Shown piece by piece: positions 17,430 to 27,322 of a stretch of DNA of 64,000 bases; position 1 is the first letter of the stretch; each line of letters starts with the position of its first letter. Made by a program: the position numbers and the translations under genes. The DNA comes from Paenirhizobium daejeonense (lineage in GTDB: Bacteria > Pseudomonadota > Alphaproteobacteria > Rhizobiales > Rhizobiaceae): the NCBI RefSeq assembly GCF_014280875.1, contig NZ_JACLAL010000005.1, forward strand, positions 248,001 through 312,000. The letters are read 5' to 3'. Below the pieces are notes generated by a model, which saw only the letters and a list, made by a program, of their open reading frames with translations, was not told the DNA's origin and made no database searches.

Positions 17430-17891
17430 ATGCCCGTCACCATTGCCCGCGAACCGGTCCGTCAGAAGGCAGTGATTGCCCTTCTCCAACAGTCGGATGC
17501 CTATATGGCGACGCTCTATCCGGCCGAGAGCAATCACCTGCTTGACGTAGCCTCGCTGGAAAAGCCCGAGGTGTCGTTTTTTGTGGCGCGGAAGGATGGC
17601 GAAATCGTCGGATGCTGCGCACTCGTGGTGTCTGGCGAGGGTACCGCCGAAATCAAGCGTATGTTCGTGTCGCCCGAAGCACGCGGCCTTGCGATCGGCC
17701 GCCTTCTGATGGAAGCTCTGGAGGATTGCGCTCGCGCCACGGGACTTGCGGCCATCCGTCTCGAAACGGGTATAAGCCAGCCAGAAGCCATCGGGCTTTA
17801 TCGTCGTTTCGGATTTGTGGAAATTCCGCCCTTCGGTTCCTACAGGCCAGATCCCTTGAGCCTGTTCATGGAAAAGCGGCTGGCGGACTAG
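17430..17891 (+). CDS. GNAT family N-acetyltransferase
   Basis: A 153-residue acetyltransferase. The acetyl-CoA binding motif A can be read as RMFVSPEARGLAIGRLLMEALE (about residues 77-98), close to the Q/RxxGxG/A consensus, and the C-terminal YRRFGFVEI is the usual motif B end. The ATG at 17430 has a GGAAGGAAAGC ribosome site; the open frame begins upstream at 17373. Substrate unknown. It may be transcribed separately from the downstream ABC exporter, from which it is 144 bp away. Confidence 0.87.
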   Translation: MPVTIAREPVRQKAVIALLQQSDAYMATLYPAESNHLLDVASLEKPEVSFFVARKDGEIVGCCALVVSGEGTAEIKRMFVSPEARGLAIGRLLMEALEDCARATGLAAIRLETGISQPEAIGLYRRFGFVEIPPFGSYRPDPLSLFMEKRLAD

Positions 17892-18034
17892 CCACCTGTA
17901 CCGGCGATGCGGCAAATCACTCGTAAAGCGTCAAGTAATGCCCTTGGCGCGGCGGTAAAAATATGAAAAAGAAAATCAACATTTAGCCTCCTGTCTCGGT
18001 GGCGACGTCTCTTTCCATTCCTTACGGACTGATC

Positions 18035-19765
18035 ATGCTTCGTAGATTTTTCGCTTTCTATTGGCCTTATCGCGGCCTGTTCGTCCTCGATTTCGGCTGT
18101 GCCGTCTTGTCAGGCGTGCTGGAGCTAGGCTTCCCGATGGCCGTGAAATCGTTCGTCGACGATCTCCTGCCGAGCGGCCAATGGGGCCTGATCGTTGGAG
18201 CTTCGCTCGCCCTGCTGGTGATCTACCTGCTCAATACTGTTCTGATGGCGACCGTCACCTACTGGGGTCACATGCTCGGCATCAACATCGAGACGGATAT
18301 GCGCCGCCTCGCCTTCAGCCACATCCAGAAGCTCTCCTTCCGCTATTTCGATAACGAGAAGACCGGTCATCTCGTGGGGCGGCTAACCAAGGATCTGGAG
18401 GAGATCGGCGAAGTCGCCCATCACGGTCCGGAAGACCTGTTTATCGCGATCATGACCTTTATCGGCGCCCTCCTGCTGATGCTGTCGATCAATGTCGAAC
18501 TGGCGCTGTTGACGGCTGCGATTGTGCCGCTGACGGCCTGGGTCACCAGCCGTTACGGCACGCGGATGACGGATAACTTCCGTGCGCTTTTCGGCCGTGT
18601 CGGCGACTTCAATACGCGCATCGAGGAAAATGTCGGCGGCATCCGCGTGGTGCAGGCCTTTGCCAACGAGGAGCACGAACGCACGCTTTTCGAAAGTGAC
18701 AACCAGAACTATCGCCGCACCAAGCTCGCGGCCTACAGGATCATGGCTGCCAGCGTTTCCATGAGCTACATGAGCATGCGGCTGATCCAGATGGTCGTGA
18801 TGATCACCGGAGCCTATTTCGTGCTGTCAGGTGATCTGTCGAATGGCGGTTTCGTCAGCTTCCTGCTGCTGGTCGGCGTATTTTTCCGGCCCGTCGAGAA
18901 GATCAATTCCGTCATCGAAACCTATCCCAAGGGCATTGCCGGTTTCCGCCGCTTCGTCGAACTCATCGACACCGAGCCGGATATCGCCGATGCGCCGGAT
19001 GCCGTCGAAGCGCCGCAATTCAAGGGCGATATCGCCTTCCGGTCAGTAAGCTTCGGCTATACGGCTGAAAAGCCGGTGCTGCGTGGGATCGATCTCGACA
19101 TCAAGGCCGGTGAGACCATCGCTTTCGTCGGACCGTCCGGAGCCGGCAAGACGACGCTCTGCTCGCTGTTGCCGCGCTTCTACGATGTCACCACGGGAGC
19201 GATCACCATCGACGGGCATGATATCCGCAAGCTGACGCTTGCCTCGCTGCGCAGTCAGATCGGCATCGTGCAGCAGGACGTCTTCCTGTTCGGCGGTACG
19301 GTGCGCGAGAACATCGCCTATGGCCGTCTCGGTGCGTCCGAGGTCGAGATCATGGAAGCCGCCCGTCGTGCGAAGCTCGATGGTGTCATCGCCGGCATGC
19401 CACAGGGGCTCGATACCGTCATCGGCGAGCGCGGCGTCAAGCTTTCCGGCGGCCAGAAGCAGCGCATGGCGATTGCCCGCATGTTCCTGAAAAACCCACC
19501 CATTCTTATCCTCGACGAAGCGACGTCCGCGCTCGACACGGAGACGGAGCGGGCGATCCAGCAGTCGCTCAGCGAACTCTCAGAAGGGCGAACGACCCTG
19601 GTGATCGCCCACCGCCTGGCAACGATCCGCGATGCTTCCCGGATTGTTGTGGTGGACGCGAGTGGCATTTCCGAGATCGGCACCCATACCGAACTCCTGC
19701 GTGCCGGCCGGGGCTATGCCCGGCTATACGAGGCTCAGTTCGGACAATTGGGCGCGGCGGAGTAA
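18035..19765 (+). CDS. ABC transporter, fused permease/ATPase half-exporter
   Basis: A 576-residue type IV (MsbA-like) ABC exporter half with a six-helix membrane domain (about residues 10-310) and a nucleotide-binding domain (about 335-570). The Walker A GPSGAGKT, Q-loop IVQQDVF, signature LSGGQKQ, Walker B ILDEATS and H-loop IAHRL are all intact. It probably forms a homodimer. The exported substrate may be a lipid or drug, but is not predictable. The ATG at 18035 begins MLRRFFAFYW, whereas a GTG at 17999 would give 12 more residues; I prefer the ATG. No partner permease is nearby. Confidence 0.92.
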   Translation: MLRRFFAFYWPYRGLFVLDFGCAVLSGVLELGFPMAVKSFVDDLLPSGQWGLIVGASLALLVIYLLNTVLMATVTYWGHMLGINIETDMRRLAFSHIQKLSFRYFDNEKTGHLVGRLTKDLEEIGEVAHHGPEDLFIAIMTFIGALLLMLSINVELALLTAAIVPLTAWVTSRYGTRMTDNFRALFGRVGDFNTRIEENVGGIRVVQAFANEEHERTLFESDNQNYRRTKLAAYRIMAASVSMSYMSMRLIQMVVMITGAYFVLSGDLSNGGFVSFLLLVGVFFRPVEKINSVIETYPKGIAGFRRFVELIDTEPDIADAPDAVEAPQFKGDIAFRSVSFGYTAEKPVLRGIDLDIKAGETIAFVGPSGAGKTTLCSLLPRFYDVTTGAITIDGHDIRKLTLASLRSQIGIVQQDVFLFGGTVRENIAYGRLGASEVEIMEAARRAKLDGVIAGMPQGLDTVIGERGVKLSGGQKQRMAIARMFLKNPPILILDEATSALDTETERAIQQSLSELSEGRTTLVIAHRLATIRDASRIVVVDASGISEIGTHTELLRAGRGYARLYEAQFGQLGAAE

Positions 19766-19860
19766 TCCACCGCTTTCACGGTTTGATTTCTGCTCTGCGA
19801 CAGCGCCGGATATCCAGTCGGACGTGCAGAGGCTGGCTCTGGCTTCCTGAAACAAAGGTT

Positions 19861-19896
19861 ATCGACCCACAAATCGATTCTGATTTGCGGGTCGAT
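19861..19896. terminator. bidirectional hairpin between the convergent exporter and autotransporter genes
   Basis: The 8-bp arms ATCGACCC/GGGTCGAT continue, after one mismatch, with 6 further pairs. It sits 4 bases from the end of the autotransporter gene and about 95 bases after the exporter stop. On the minus strand the sequence after it is moderately T-rich. Confidence 0.55.
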
Positions 19897-19899
19897 CCG

Positions 19900-22800
19900 T
19901 TAGAACTTGCGTGACAGATCGATGTTGAAACGCTGGCTCTGCAGACCGTCGCGGTCGAGCGTCGCACTGTAGCGCCCGGTCATCGTTCCGGCTTCGCTGG
20001 CCGCCAGCGTCAGCCCGAACCCGACCGTCAGCCGATCTCGGCTGCTGTCCGAGCCGGGTATCACATAGTCGATTGGCCAACCGCTGTCGGCATAGGTTAC
20101 GGTCGTGTCGCTGCTGCTCAGGAAATCATGAGAGAAGTCCAGTGTCAGCTCGGGCGTCAAGACAGCGCTTTCAAGGTCGATGTCGTATCCGAGTGAGAGG
20201 CCCAGCGTCGCCGTGAAGCTGTCTGCCTGCTGGCGACCGATCAGGGTATTTTCCCATTCGGTGCCACTTTCCTCCACGCTGTCAAGGATGGAGCGTGAAC
20301 CGCTGAGGCGGCCATAGGATGACAGGGAAACCTCGCCGATCCGGTAATCGTAGCCGCCGGTGACGGCGGCATAGAATTGCCGGCCGCTGCGGTTCGCTTC
20401 CGCCTCCTGTCCGGTCACGGACGTGATCCTGAGCGAATCGAAGTCGAGAATACCGGCGCCGAGCAGCCCGTCGATAAAGAAGCCGCCGCCGGGCAGGTAG
20501 AGGCCGTAGAGCGTGGCGCTCGCCGCCTTGTTGACGCTGGTCGTTCCTTTGTCACCGATGTCGGAACGGTCGCGCGAGAAGCCGATAGCGACGCCGCCTA
20601 TGAAGGTGTCGGTCAGCCTGTAGTCGAGACCTGCTGTCAGCGAGACTGTGGTATGGTCGATGTCGCTCGCGCCATCCCGGCCTGATGTATCGCCGAGGTC
20701 GATCGAACCGCCGCTCCAGAAGGCAAGATCTCCACCGGCAATCGGCGAGCAGCCGGCACTCCCAGAGATGGGTGCCTGTCCGTCAGCTGTGTCGGTCAGG
20801 CTGATGCCGAGGCTGTTCTCCAGGCATTGTTTGCCGCGCAGCGATTTCAGATGCTGCTGCACATTGTCGATCTGGCTGTCGGCAAGACGCTTGGCGGCCT
20901 CCGCCTGAGCCTTGACGAGGCCCGCGAGATCGGCGTCGGCGGAGAGGTCGGGACGGGCCGTGACGCTGAAGGTAACGGTCGCCGGTGCCGAAACGCCGGT
21001 GGCGCTCGTCAGGGTGTAGGTTGCTACGGCATTGCCGGAGAATGTGGGGCTTGCGGTGAAACGCAGCCGATAGCGCCCTTCGCGAATGGCCGAGGCGATT
21101 GCAGCGCTGCTGTCCACCGCAGCCGTGTCGCCGAGAATGATGGTAGCGGTGCCTGCGGACGGCGGCGAAAGTGATACAAGATCGGCGCCAGTGAAGGGGC
21201 CGCCGGTTGCACCCTCGGTCAGATCGACCGTTGTCGTCAGGCCGGAGGTCGTCACGCTCGACATGGATGGGGCAACCGGCAGCGCATCGCCGATGGCGAG
21301 AACGACGCTGGCGGAAGTCGTGGCTCCAAAGGTATCGGTCACCGTCAGGGTCAGCGGGAATTCCCCACTGACTGTCGGATTGCCGGATAGGGTCGCAGAA
21401 GCGGCGTTGAAGCTGATCCCTGCGGGCAGGCTCCCGGTAATCGCATAGCTGTAGGGCGCGCCGCCATTGCTGGCGGTAAAGGTCTGCGAGAAGGTTTCGT
21501 TCTCCCGAAGGCTGAAATGTCCTGTCGGGGAAAGGGCAAGCGTTGGGGCCGTCACGGTGATGGTCACGGTCGCGGCCGCCGAGGTGCCGCTGGCATTCGT
21601 GGCTATATATGTGAAGCTGTCTGAACCGGAATATCCGGCGGTTGGCGTATAGGCGATCGAAGCACCGGAGGCCGTGGCAGTGCCGTGACCCGGAGCTGTC
21701 TCGATTGCAACGGTTGATGCCGCGCCACCGGAGAGATTGAGCGTGATGGCATTATTGCTGCTGTTGGCTGCGACCGTTGCCGAGACGTCGCCTGCGACGG
21801 GTGCTGCGACTGCGATGGCCACGGTGTAGCTCTGGCTTCCGGTGGCTCCATAGGCGTCCGTTGCGGAGACGGTGAAGGTCTGGCTTCCTTCGGCTGTGGG
21901 CGTGCCCGCTAGCGTGCCGTCCGTCGCAAGTGTCAGTCCGGCGGGCAGGCTGCCTGACGTGACCGCGAAGGTATAAGGCGCGGTGCCATTGTTCGCCGTG
22001 ATCGACTGGCTATAGGCGACGGCAGCGGTGCCATCGGGCAGGGAGGAAGGCGAAATGGCGACTGTTGGAGCCGTGACGGTGACCGATACGGTGGCAGCCG
22101 TCGAAGTGCCGCTGGCATTGGTGGCCGTATAGGTGAAGCTGTCGGAACCGGAATATCCGGCGGTTGGCGTATAGGCGATCGAAGCACCGGAGACCGTGGC
22201 GTTGCCGTGGCCGGGAGCATTAGCAATTGCAACGGTTGAAGCCACGCCACCGGAAAGATTGAGCGCGATGGGATTGTCGCTGCTGTTGGCAGCGACCGTT
22301 GTTGAAGTGTCGCTGGCGACAGGTGCGGCGATTGCGATGGCTACGGTATAGCTTTGGTTGCCGGTGGCTCCGTAGAAATCCGTTACGGTGATAGTGAAGG
22401 TCCGACTCTCTTGCGTCGTTGGTGTGCCGGACAGCGTGCCGTCGGTGGAGAGCATGAGACCGGCGGGCAGCGAGCCGGAAGTGACGGCGAATATATAGGG
22501 CGCGGTGCCGTTGGCCGCCGAGAGCGTCTGACTATAGGCAACGGCAGCGGTGCCTGCAGGCAAGGTGGAGGGCGATATGGCCACCGTCGGGGCCGTGACG
22601 GTGATGTTCACTGTGGCTGCCGACGAAAGGCCCGTGGCGCTGTCCGTTACGAGGTAGGTAAAGCTGTCTGAACCGGAGTAGCCGGCGGTGGGGGTGTAGC
22701 TTGCCGTCGAACCGGAGAGGCTCGTCGAGCCGTGGTTTGGTGCGGAGACCGCTGATACCTGTTCGCTTCCTGATACCGCGAAGGCAATGGTGTTGCCGCT

Positions 22801-23463
22801 GCTGTTTGCTGCGACCGTGGTCGACAGGTCGGTGGCAGAAGGGGCGATCTTCAGGGTCATCGACTGGCTCGATGAGTAACCGTCGCCATTGACGGCCCGA
22901 TATGTGAATGTCCAGCTTCCTGTAGCGGTCGGCGTTCCCGAGATCGTGCCAGTCGATCCGTCGAGGCTGAGGCCAGTAGGTAGCGAGCCGTCGGCAAGAG
23001 AATAGGTCACGGCCGTTGAGCTGGCGCTGTAGCTGGCGGTCACTGACTGGCTATAGACCGCACCCTTCTTGCCATTCGGCCAGCTGCTCGCGGAGAAGGT
23101 GATCCGTGGCTTGACGGTGATATGGTGGGTGTCCGAGGCGACCGGGATGTCATAATTCGCACCGCCGTAGGCTGTCGTTACAATCACCTCCTGTCCGACG
23201 TAACCGGCATTGGAGGTGTAGATGAGGTCGGCGGTCCCATCGGGCGCGCCCGTCGTAGTGCCATGAAGGCCATTCGGATAGTCATAACCCACGGCGTTTT
23301 GACCATATTCGTTCACGACGAGCCTCACGCTCTCGCCGCTGTAAACCTCATGGTAGAGGTCCGTGGCCTTGGCGCTCGTCTGCGAAAGGCAGATGATGAG
23401 GGCGAGCGTTGCAAGCGCCTTGACGGCGAGACGCCGCAATAGGTGGGTGATCGCAATGGACAT
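19900..23463 (-). CDS. autotransporter adhesin with tandem Ig-like repeats
   Basis: A 1187-residue type V secreted protein. The signal peptide covers residues 1-33 (cleavage near SAKA). The passenger has alternating modules: a putative Ig (He_PIG-like) unit with GSLPAGL and DGTLSGTP signatures and a cadherin-like unit with SYTPTAGYSGSDSFTY. Four Ig-like and three good cadherin-like copies can be counted, plus degenerate ends. The beta-barrel domain occupies about residues 910-1187 and ends in Phe, as outer membrane barrels do. A helical, charged linker containing QIDNVQQHLKSL precedes it. Such proteins display their passenger on the cell surface as adhesins. The gene converges with the ABC exporter and lies upstream of no partner gene. 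Confidence 0.9.
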   Translation of the reverse strand: MSIAITHLLRRLAVKALATLALIICLSQTSAKATDLYHEVYSGESVRLVVNEYGQNAVGYDYPNGLHGTTTGAPDGTADLIYTSNAGYVGQEVIVTTAYGGANYDIPVASDTHHITVKPRITFSASSWPNGKKGAVYSQSVTASYSASSTAVTYSLADGSLPTGLSLDGSTGTISGTPTATGSWTFTYRAVNGDGYSSSQSMTLKIAPSATDLSTTVAANSSGNTIAFAVSGSEQVSAVSAPNHGSTSLSGSTASYTPTAGYSGSDSFTYLVTDSATGLSSAATVNITVTAPTVAISPSTLPAGTAAVAYSQTLSAANGTAPYIFAVTSGSLPAGLMLSTDGTLSGTPTTQESRTFTITVTDFYGATGNQSYTVAIAIAAPVASDTSTTVAANSSDNPIALNLSGGVASTVAIANAPGHGNATVSGASIAYTPTAGYSGSDSFTYTATNASGTSTAATVSVTVTAPTVAISPSSLPDGTAAVAYSQSITANNGTAPYTFAVTSGSLPAGLTLATDGTLAGTPTAEGSQTFTVSATDAYGATGSQSYTVAIAVAAPVAGDVSATVAANSSNNAITLNLSGGAASTVAIETAPGHGTATASGASIAYTPTAGYSGSDSFTYIATNASGTSAAATVTITVTAPTLALSPTGHFSLRENETFSQTFTASNGGAPYSYAITGSLPAGISFNAASATLSGNPTVSGEFPLTLTVTDTFGATTSASVVLAIGDALPVAPSMSSVTTSGLTTTVDLTEGATGGPFTGADLVSLSPPSAGTATIILGDTAAVDSSAAIASAIREGRYRLRFTASPTFSGNAVATYTLTSATGVSAPATVTFSVTARPDLSADADLAGLVKAQAEAAKRLADSQIDNVQQHLKSLRGKQCLENSLGISLTDTADGQAPISGSAGCSPIAGGDLAFWSGGSIDLGDTSGRDGASDIDHTTVSLTAGLDYRLTDTFIGGVAIGFSRDRSDIGDKGTTSVNKAASATLYGLYLPGGGFFIDGLLGAGILDFDSLRITSVTGQEAEANRSGRQFYAAVTGGYDYRIGEVSLSSYGRLSGSRSILDSVEESGTEWENTLIGRQQADSFTATLGLSLGYDIDLESAVLTPELTLDFSHDFLSSSDTTVTYADSGWPIDYVIPGSDSSRDRLTVGFGLTLAASEAGTMTGRYSATLDRDGLQSQRFNIDLSRKF
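21550..22830 (-). repeat. tandem nucleotide repeats within the autotransporter passenger
   Basis: Near-identical DNA recurs with a period of about 522-525 bp, each unit coding for one cadherin-like plus one Ig-like module. A common anchor, GAACCGGA, occurs at 21623, 22145 and 22670. The first two copies share almost the same 60-base context, while the third is more diverged. The repeats could allow recombination to vary length of the adhesin. Confidence 0.85.
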
Positions 23464-23985
23464 GAAACGAACTACTCGAGCAGTGGGAACCAGCGTTCAA
23501 ATCAGAACGGCTGCAATCTGTGTCGGGGGCAGTTCTAGCCCGGAACGGGGCGTGACCAATCGTCCAATACTGGGCGTATGGATGCCTGGAGGGGTCAAAA
23601 TTGTGTGCATCTCTGCAGGGGCGTACCATCCCGGCAGGTCGGCGGATGCCGCCATTCCTGTTCGTGCAAGCGCGCGAGGTTTGAAAGGACCGTGCATTCG
23701 AACTAAAAGGCTGAATGCGGCTTGAACGGGTAGACAAGGTGTCTTGTGGGCGGAAGCATGGAATGCGTCGAGTGACCGTCAGCGAGACACTGTCTTCCAG
23801 ACTGCAGCCGATTCTCATATGGCTGAGCGCACACGGTTTTCATGGGGCGACGCATGCGCGGTGTCACGCGCGATCGAACTGGCAGATGTTGCATGCCGGA
23901 ACGATGAAATTCCCCACGTAACGGCCACACTCGTGCGGATGGTCGACGGGCGGCGCTCGACCGCGCGTCGTCTGACTCGCTCGCC
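23464..23985. other. intergenic region between parE and the autotransporter gene
   Basis: This is about 520 bp without an accepted gene. It must hold the promoter of the autotransporter gene (minus strand, right part) and the 3' end of parE transcription. A short stem GGTCGA/TCGACC (23941-23962) follows parE but lacks a T-run. Open frames on both strands here have no ribosome site and an amino-acid content unlike real proteins. Confidence 0.6.
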
Positions 23986-26055
23986 TCAGATGTCGAGGTT
24001 TTCCGCGAAAGCCGCCCGGTCCTGGATGAAGCGGAAGCGCGCTTCCGGCTTGGTGCCCATCAGGGCGTCCACGGCATCGCGGGTTCCCTCGAAGTCGACG
24101 TCGTCAATCCCCACGCGCAGCAGCGTGCGCTTGGCGGGGTCCATCGTGGTTTCCTTGAGCTGGGCCGGCATCATCTCGCCCAGACCTTTGAAGCGGCCGA
24201 TCTCGACCTTCTTGCCCTTGAATACGGTTTCCATCAGCTCGGCCCGGTGGGCGTCGTCGCGGGCATAGACCGTCTTCGCACCCTGACGGATGACATAGAG
24301 CGGGGGGACCGCGAGATAGAGATGGTTGCCTCGGATCAGTTCCGGCATTTCCTGATAGAAGAACGTGATCAGCAGAGAGGCGATGTGTGCGCCATCGACG
24401 TCGGCATCGGTCATGACGATGATGCGCTCGTAGCGCAGGTCCTCGTCGCGATACTTCGACCGAGTGCCGCAGCCGAGCGCCTGGATGAGATCGGCGATCT
24501 GTTGGTTTGCCATCAGCTTGTCGCGGCTGGCGCTGCCGACGTTGAGGATCTTGCCGCGCAGGGGCAGGATGGCCTGGTTGGAGCGGTTGCGCGCCTGCTT
24601 GGCGGAGCCACCTGCCGAATCGCCTTCGACGATGAAGAGTTCGGCGCCTTCGGCCGTATTCTGTGAGCAGTCGGCCAGCTTGCCCGGCAGGCGCAGCTTG
24701 CGCACTGCGGTCTTGCGGTTGACTTCCTTTTCCTTGCGGCGGCGCAGACGTTCTTCCGCCCGCTCGATCACCCAATCGAGCAGCTTGGCCGCCTCGGCGG
24801 GATTGTCGGCGAGATAGTGGTCGAAGGGGTCGCGCAGCGCGTTTTCAACGATGCGCTGTGCCTCGACGGTCGCAAGCTTGTCCTTGGTCTGGCCGACGAA
24901 CTCCGGCTCGCGGATGAAGACGGAGAGCATACCGACGGCGGAAATCATCACGTCGTCGGTTGTGATCTCCTTGGCGCGCTTGTTCTGCGTCAGTTCGGCG
25001 TAGTTCTTCAGGCCCTTGGTCAGCGCGATGCGCAGACCTGCTTCATGCGTGCCACCCTCGGCCGTCGGGATGGTGTTGCAATAGGAATGGACCTGCGGAT
25101 CACCGCCATACCAGGTGATCGCCCATTCCAGCGCGCCGTGCCCGCCGGTCTTTTCCGTTCGGCCGGCGAAGATTTCGCGGGTCACGGTAAAGTCCTTGCC
25201 GAGCGTAGCCGCCAGATAATCCTTCAGGCCGCCGGGAAAGTGAAAGACCGCCTTTTCCGGGATTTCGCCGCCTGGCGGGACGACGCCCGGATCGCAGCTC
25301 CAGCGGATCTCGACACCGCCGAAGAGATAGGCCTTGGAGCGCGCCATGCGAAAGATACGCCCGGCGTCGAACTTGGCGTGGTCACCGAAGATCTGTGCGT
25401 CGGGGTGGAAGCGAACGCGGGTGCCGCGCCGGTTATGCACATCGCCGAGTTCCTGCAATCCGCCCTGCGGGATGCCGCGCGAGAAGGTCTGGCGATAGAG
25501 CTTGCGGTTACGGGCGACCTCGACTTCGAGAATGTCGGAGAGCGCGTTGACGACCGAGATGCCGACGCCGTGAAGACCGCCGGAGGTCTCATAGGCCTTG
25601 CCGTCGAACTTGCCGCCGGCATGGAGCTTGGTCATGATGACTTCAAGCGTCGACTTGCCAGGAACCTGTGGATGGTTCTCGACCGGAATGCCGCGGCCGT
25701 TATCGGTAACCGTCAGGCAGCCATCGAGATCGAGGTGGACCTCGATGAAGTTCGCATGACCCGCGACCGCTTCGTCCATCGAGTTGTCGATGACTTCGGC
25801 AAACAGGTGGTGCAGGGCCTTTTCGTCGGTGCCGCCGATATACATGCCCGGCCGCATACGCACGGGCTCGAGCCCTTCCAGCACGCGGATCGAGGATGCG
25901 CCGTAATCATCGCCGCCAGCGGCGGGCGCAAGTGTCGGAGCAGAGGGCGCAGCGGCGCGCGCCTGTCCCGGAGGCGGGGTAGGGCTCGCCGGCGTTTCGG
26001 GAGCCTCGGTCTTCTGCGCAAGCGGCAGTCCGGCGAAGAGATCGTTGTCGTCCAT
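23986..26055 (-). CDS. parE: DNA topoisomerase IV subunit B
   Basis: The ATPase subunit of topoisomerase IV, which decatenates daughter chromosomes with ParC. It has a 50-residue Pro/Ala-rich N-terminal extension, then the GHKL ATPase: EVIDNSMDEA (about 87-96), DNGRG (118-122) and GGLHGVG (159-165). The TOPRIM domain has EGDSAGG (about 477-483) and TDADVDG (about 549-555). At 689 residues it matches alphaproteobacterial ParE rather than the longer GyrB. The conserved ending ENLDI is present. parC is not in the window. It is divergent from the alpha/beta hydrolase gene across about 220 bp. Confidence 0.96.
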   Translation of the reverse strand: MDDNDLFAGLPLAQKTEAPETPASPTPPPGQARAAAPSAPTLAPAAGGDDYGASSIRVLEGLEPVRMRPGMYIGGTDEKALHHLFAEVIDNSMDEAVAGHANFIEVHLDLDGCLTVTDNGRGIPVENHPQVPGKSTLEVIMTKLHAGGKFDGKAYETSGGLHGVGISVVNALSDILEVEVARNRKLYRQTFSRGIPQGGLQELGDVHNRRGTRVRFHPDAQIFGDHAKFDAGRIFRMARSKAYLFGGVEIRWSCDPGVVPPGGEIPEKAVFHFPGGLKDYLAATLGKDFTVTREIFAGRTEKTGGHGALEWAITWYGGDPQVHSYCNTIPTAEGGTHEAGLRIALTKGLKNYAELTQNKRAKEITTDDVMISAVGMLSVFIREPEFVGQTKDKLATVEAQRIVENALRDPFDHYLADNPAEAAKLLDWVIERAEERLRRRKEKEVNRKTAVRKLRLPGKLADCSQNTAEGAELFIVEGDSAGGSAKQARNRSNQAILPLRGKILNVGSASRDKLMANQQIADLIQALGCGTRSKYRDEDLRYERIIVMTDADVDGAHIASLLITFFYQEMPELIRGNHLYLAVPPLYVIRQGAKTVYARDDAHRAELMETVFKGKKVEIGRFKGLGEMMPAQLKETTMDPAKRTLLRVGIDDVDFEGTRDAVDALMGTKPEARFRFIQDRAAFAENLDI

Positions 26056-26274
26056 GGCTTCGTTCGATAATCTGTCGGTTATACCGGCGTCAATGGCAGG
26101 GCCTTGCGCGCAAATCGCCTCGAACCCGGGTCACTCTTGCGAATCGCCGGGATTTTGCCAGAAAGGCGAGGCAGGCGCGACTTTGGCTGCAGGCCGCCGC
26201 GTGAAATTTCACTGAAGCATTGCGTGTCCGCCGGGGCGAAGGCAAGGCTGACCGGACGAGGAGACGCATTCCCG

Positions 26275-27162
26275 ATGCAAATGTCCACAGTTCATTTCCG
26301 CGGTGTGACGTTCGTTGCGTTGCTTCTGGCCGTTTTTCTATGCGATCAGGCTCGCGCCGAGGCTCTGGCGCCCTTCAAGGACGACCTCTTTTCCAGCCCG
26401 ACGATCATCGAAAGCCGCGACGGTGGCGACTTCGAATTGGTCGATTATCAGGAAATGCGCGACATCAACGGTCGTGACCAGATACCCGAGCGACGGGTGA
26501 AATCGCGATATGTCGATCTTGGTATCAAGCGGCAGCAGGTGAACGAAACGCTGGCCCTGACGACCGGTCCGCTCGACGTGACGCGGGTGGGGGTAGCCGA
26601 AAATGCGGCCTTCACCGTCATATTCATCCATGGACGGGGTGGCGACCGCAGGCTCGGTGCCAACGACTATTCCTTCGGTGGCAACTTCAATCGCCTGAAG
26701 AACCTCGCGGTCCGTAATGGTGGGACGTACTACGCCCCCACTGTTGCGTCCTTCGATACAGCAGGCGTTGCTGCGGTTTCCGCGCTGATCGGCGATATCT
26801 CCGCCCGCTCTCCGGGGAAGCCGGTCGTGCTCGCCTGCGCCTCCATGGGTAGTTTCATCTGCTGGGGCGTGACGCGGGATGCGGCTGTCGTCGAGAAACT
26901 CGGTGGTATGGCGATCCTCGGCGGCGCGACCGATCCCGATTTTGCCAGGAGTGCCGCCTACAAGCGCAAGCTGCCGATCGCCTTCACCCATGGCAGCCGT
27001 GACAGCGTCTATGCGGCGACCGATCAGATCGCGCTTTATGACCGGTTGCACAAGGTCGGTTATCCGACCCGGTTTACCCTTTTCGAGACTGGATCCCACG
27101 GTACGCCCGTGCGGATGAGCGACTGGCGACAGATCCTCAACTGGCTGTTGAAGACACGCTGA
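26275..27162 (+). CDS. secreted alpha/beta hydrolase
   Basis: A 295-residue protein with a signal peptide (VTFVALLLAVFL followed by QARAEA; residues 1-30), so it is likely periplasmic. The oxyanion region HGRGGDRR follows a strand FIHG, the nucleophile elbow is CASMGS (Ser about residue 191) and the catalytic His may be in ETGSHGTP (about 276). The substrate is not known. The ATG at 26275 has GAGGAG 11 bases upstream; a longer frame begins at 26104 without a ribosome site. The gene lies between parE (divergent) and tpiA. Confidence 0.75.
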   Translation: MQMSTVHFRGVTFVALLLAVFLCDQARAEALAPFKDDLFSSPTIIESRDGGDFELVDYQEMRDINGRDQIPERRVKSRYVDLGIKRQQVNETLALTTGPLDVTRVGVAENAAFTVIFIHGRGGDRRLGANDYSFGGNFNRLKNLAVRNGGTYYAPTVASFDTAGVAAVSALIGDISARSPGKPVVLACASMGSFICWGVTRDAAVVEKLGGMAILGGATDPDFARSAAYKRKLPIAFTHGSRDSVYAATDQIALYDRLHKVGYPTRFTLFETGSHGTPVRMSDWRQILNWLLKTR

Positions 27163-27322
27163 AAATGGCGACGGAAAGCAGTGATTGCTAATAAATGCTG
27201 CAAATTTGAGCCGGATTTTCACCATATCGCCTGATTTGGCGGCGAATTTCCCCTCGCAAGCTTTTCATTGCCCCCTTGATTTGCTAGGTCCCCGACAACG
27301 AAGCTGGGGTTGGATTATCGAC

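Noticed and set aside
23464..24268. Plus-strand frames at 23363-23725 and 23744-24268
   Set aside because: They partly overlap the autotransporter and parE genes, have no ribosome site and show no family pattern.
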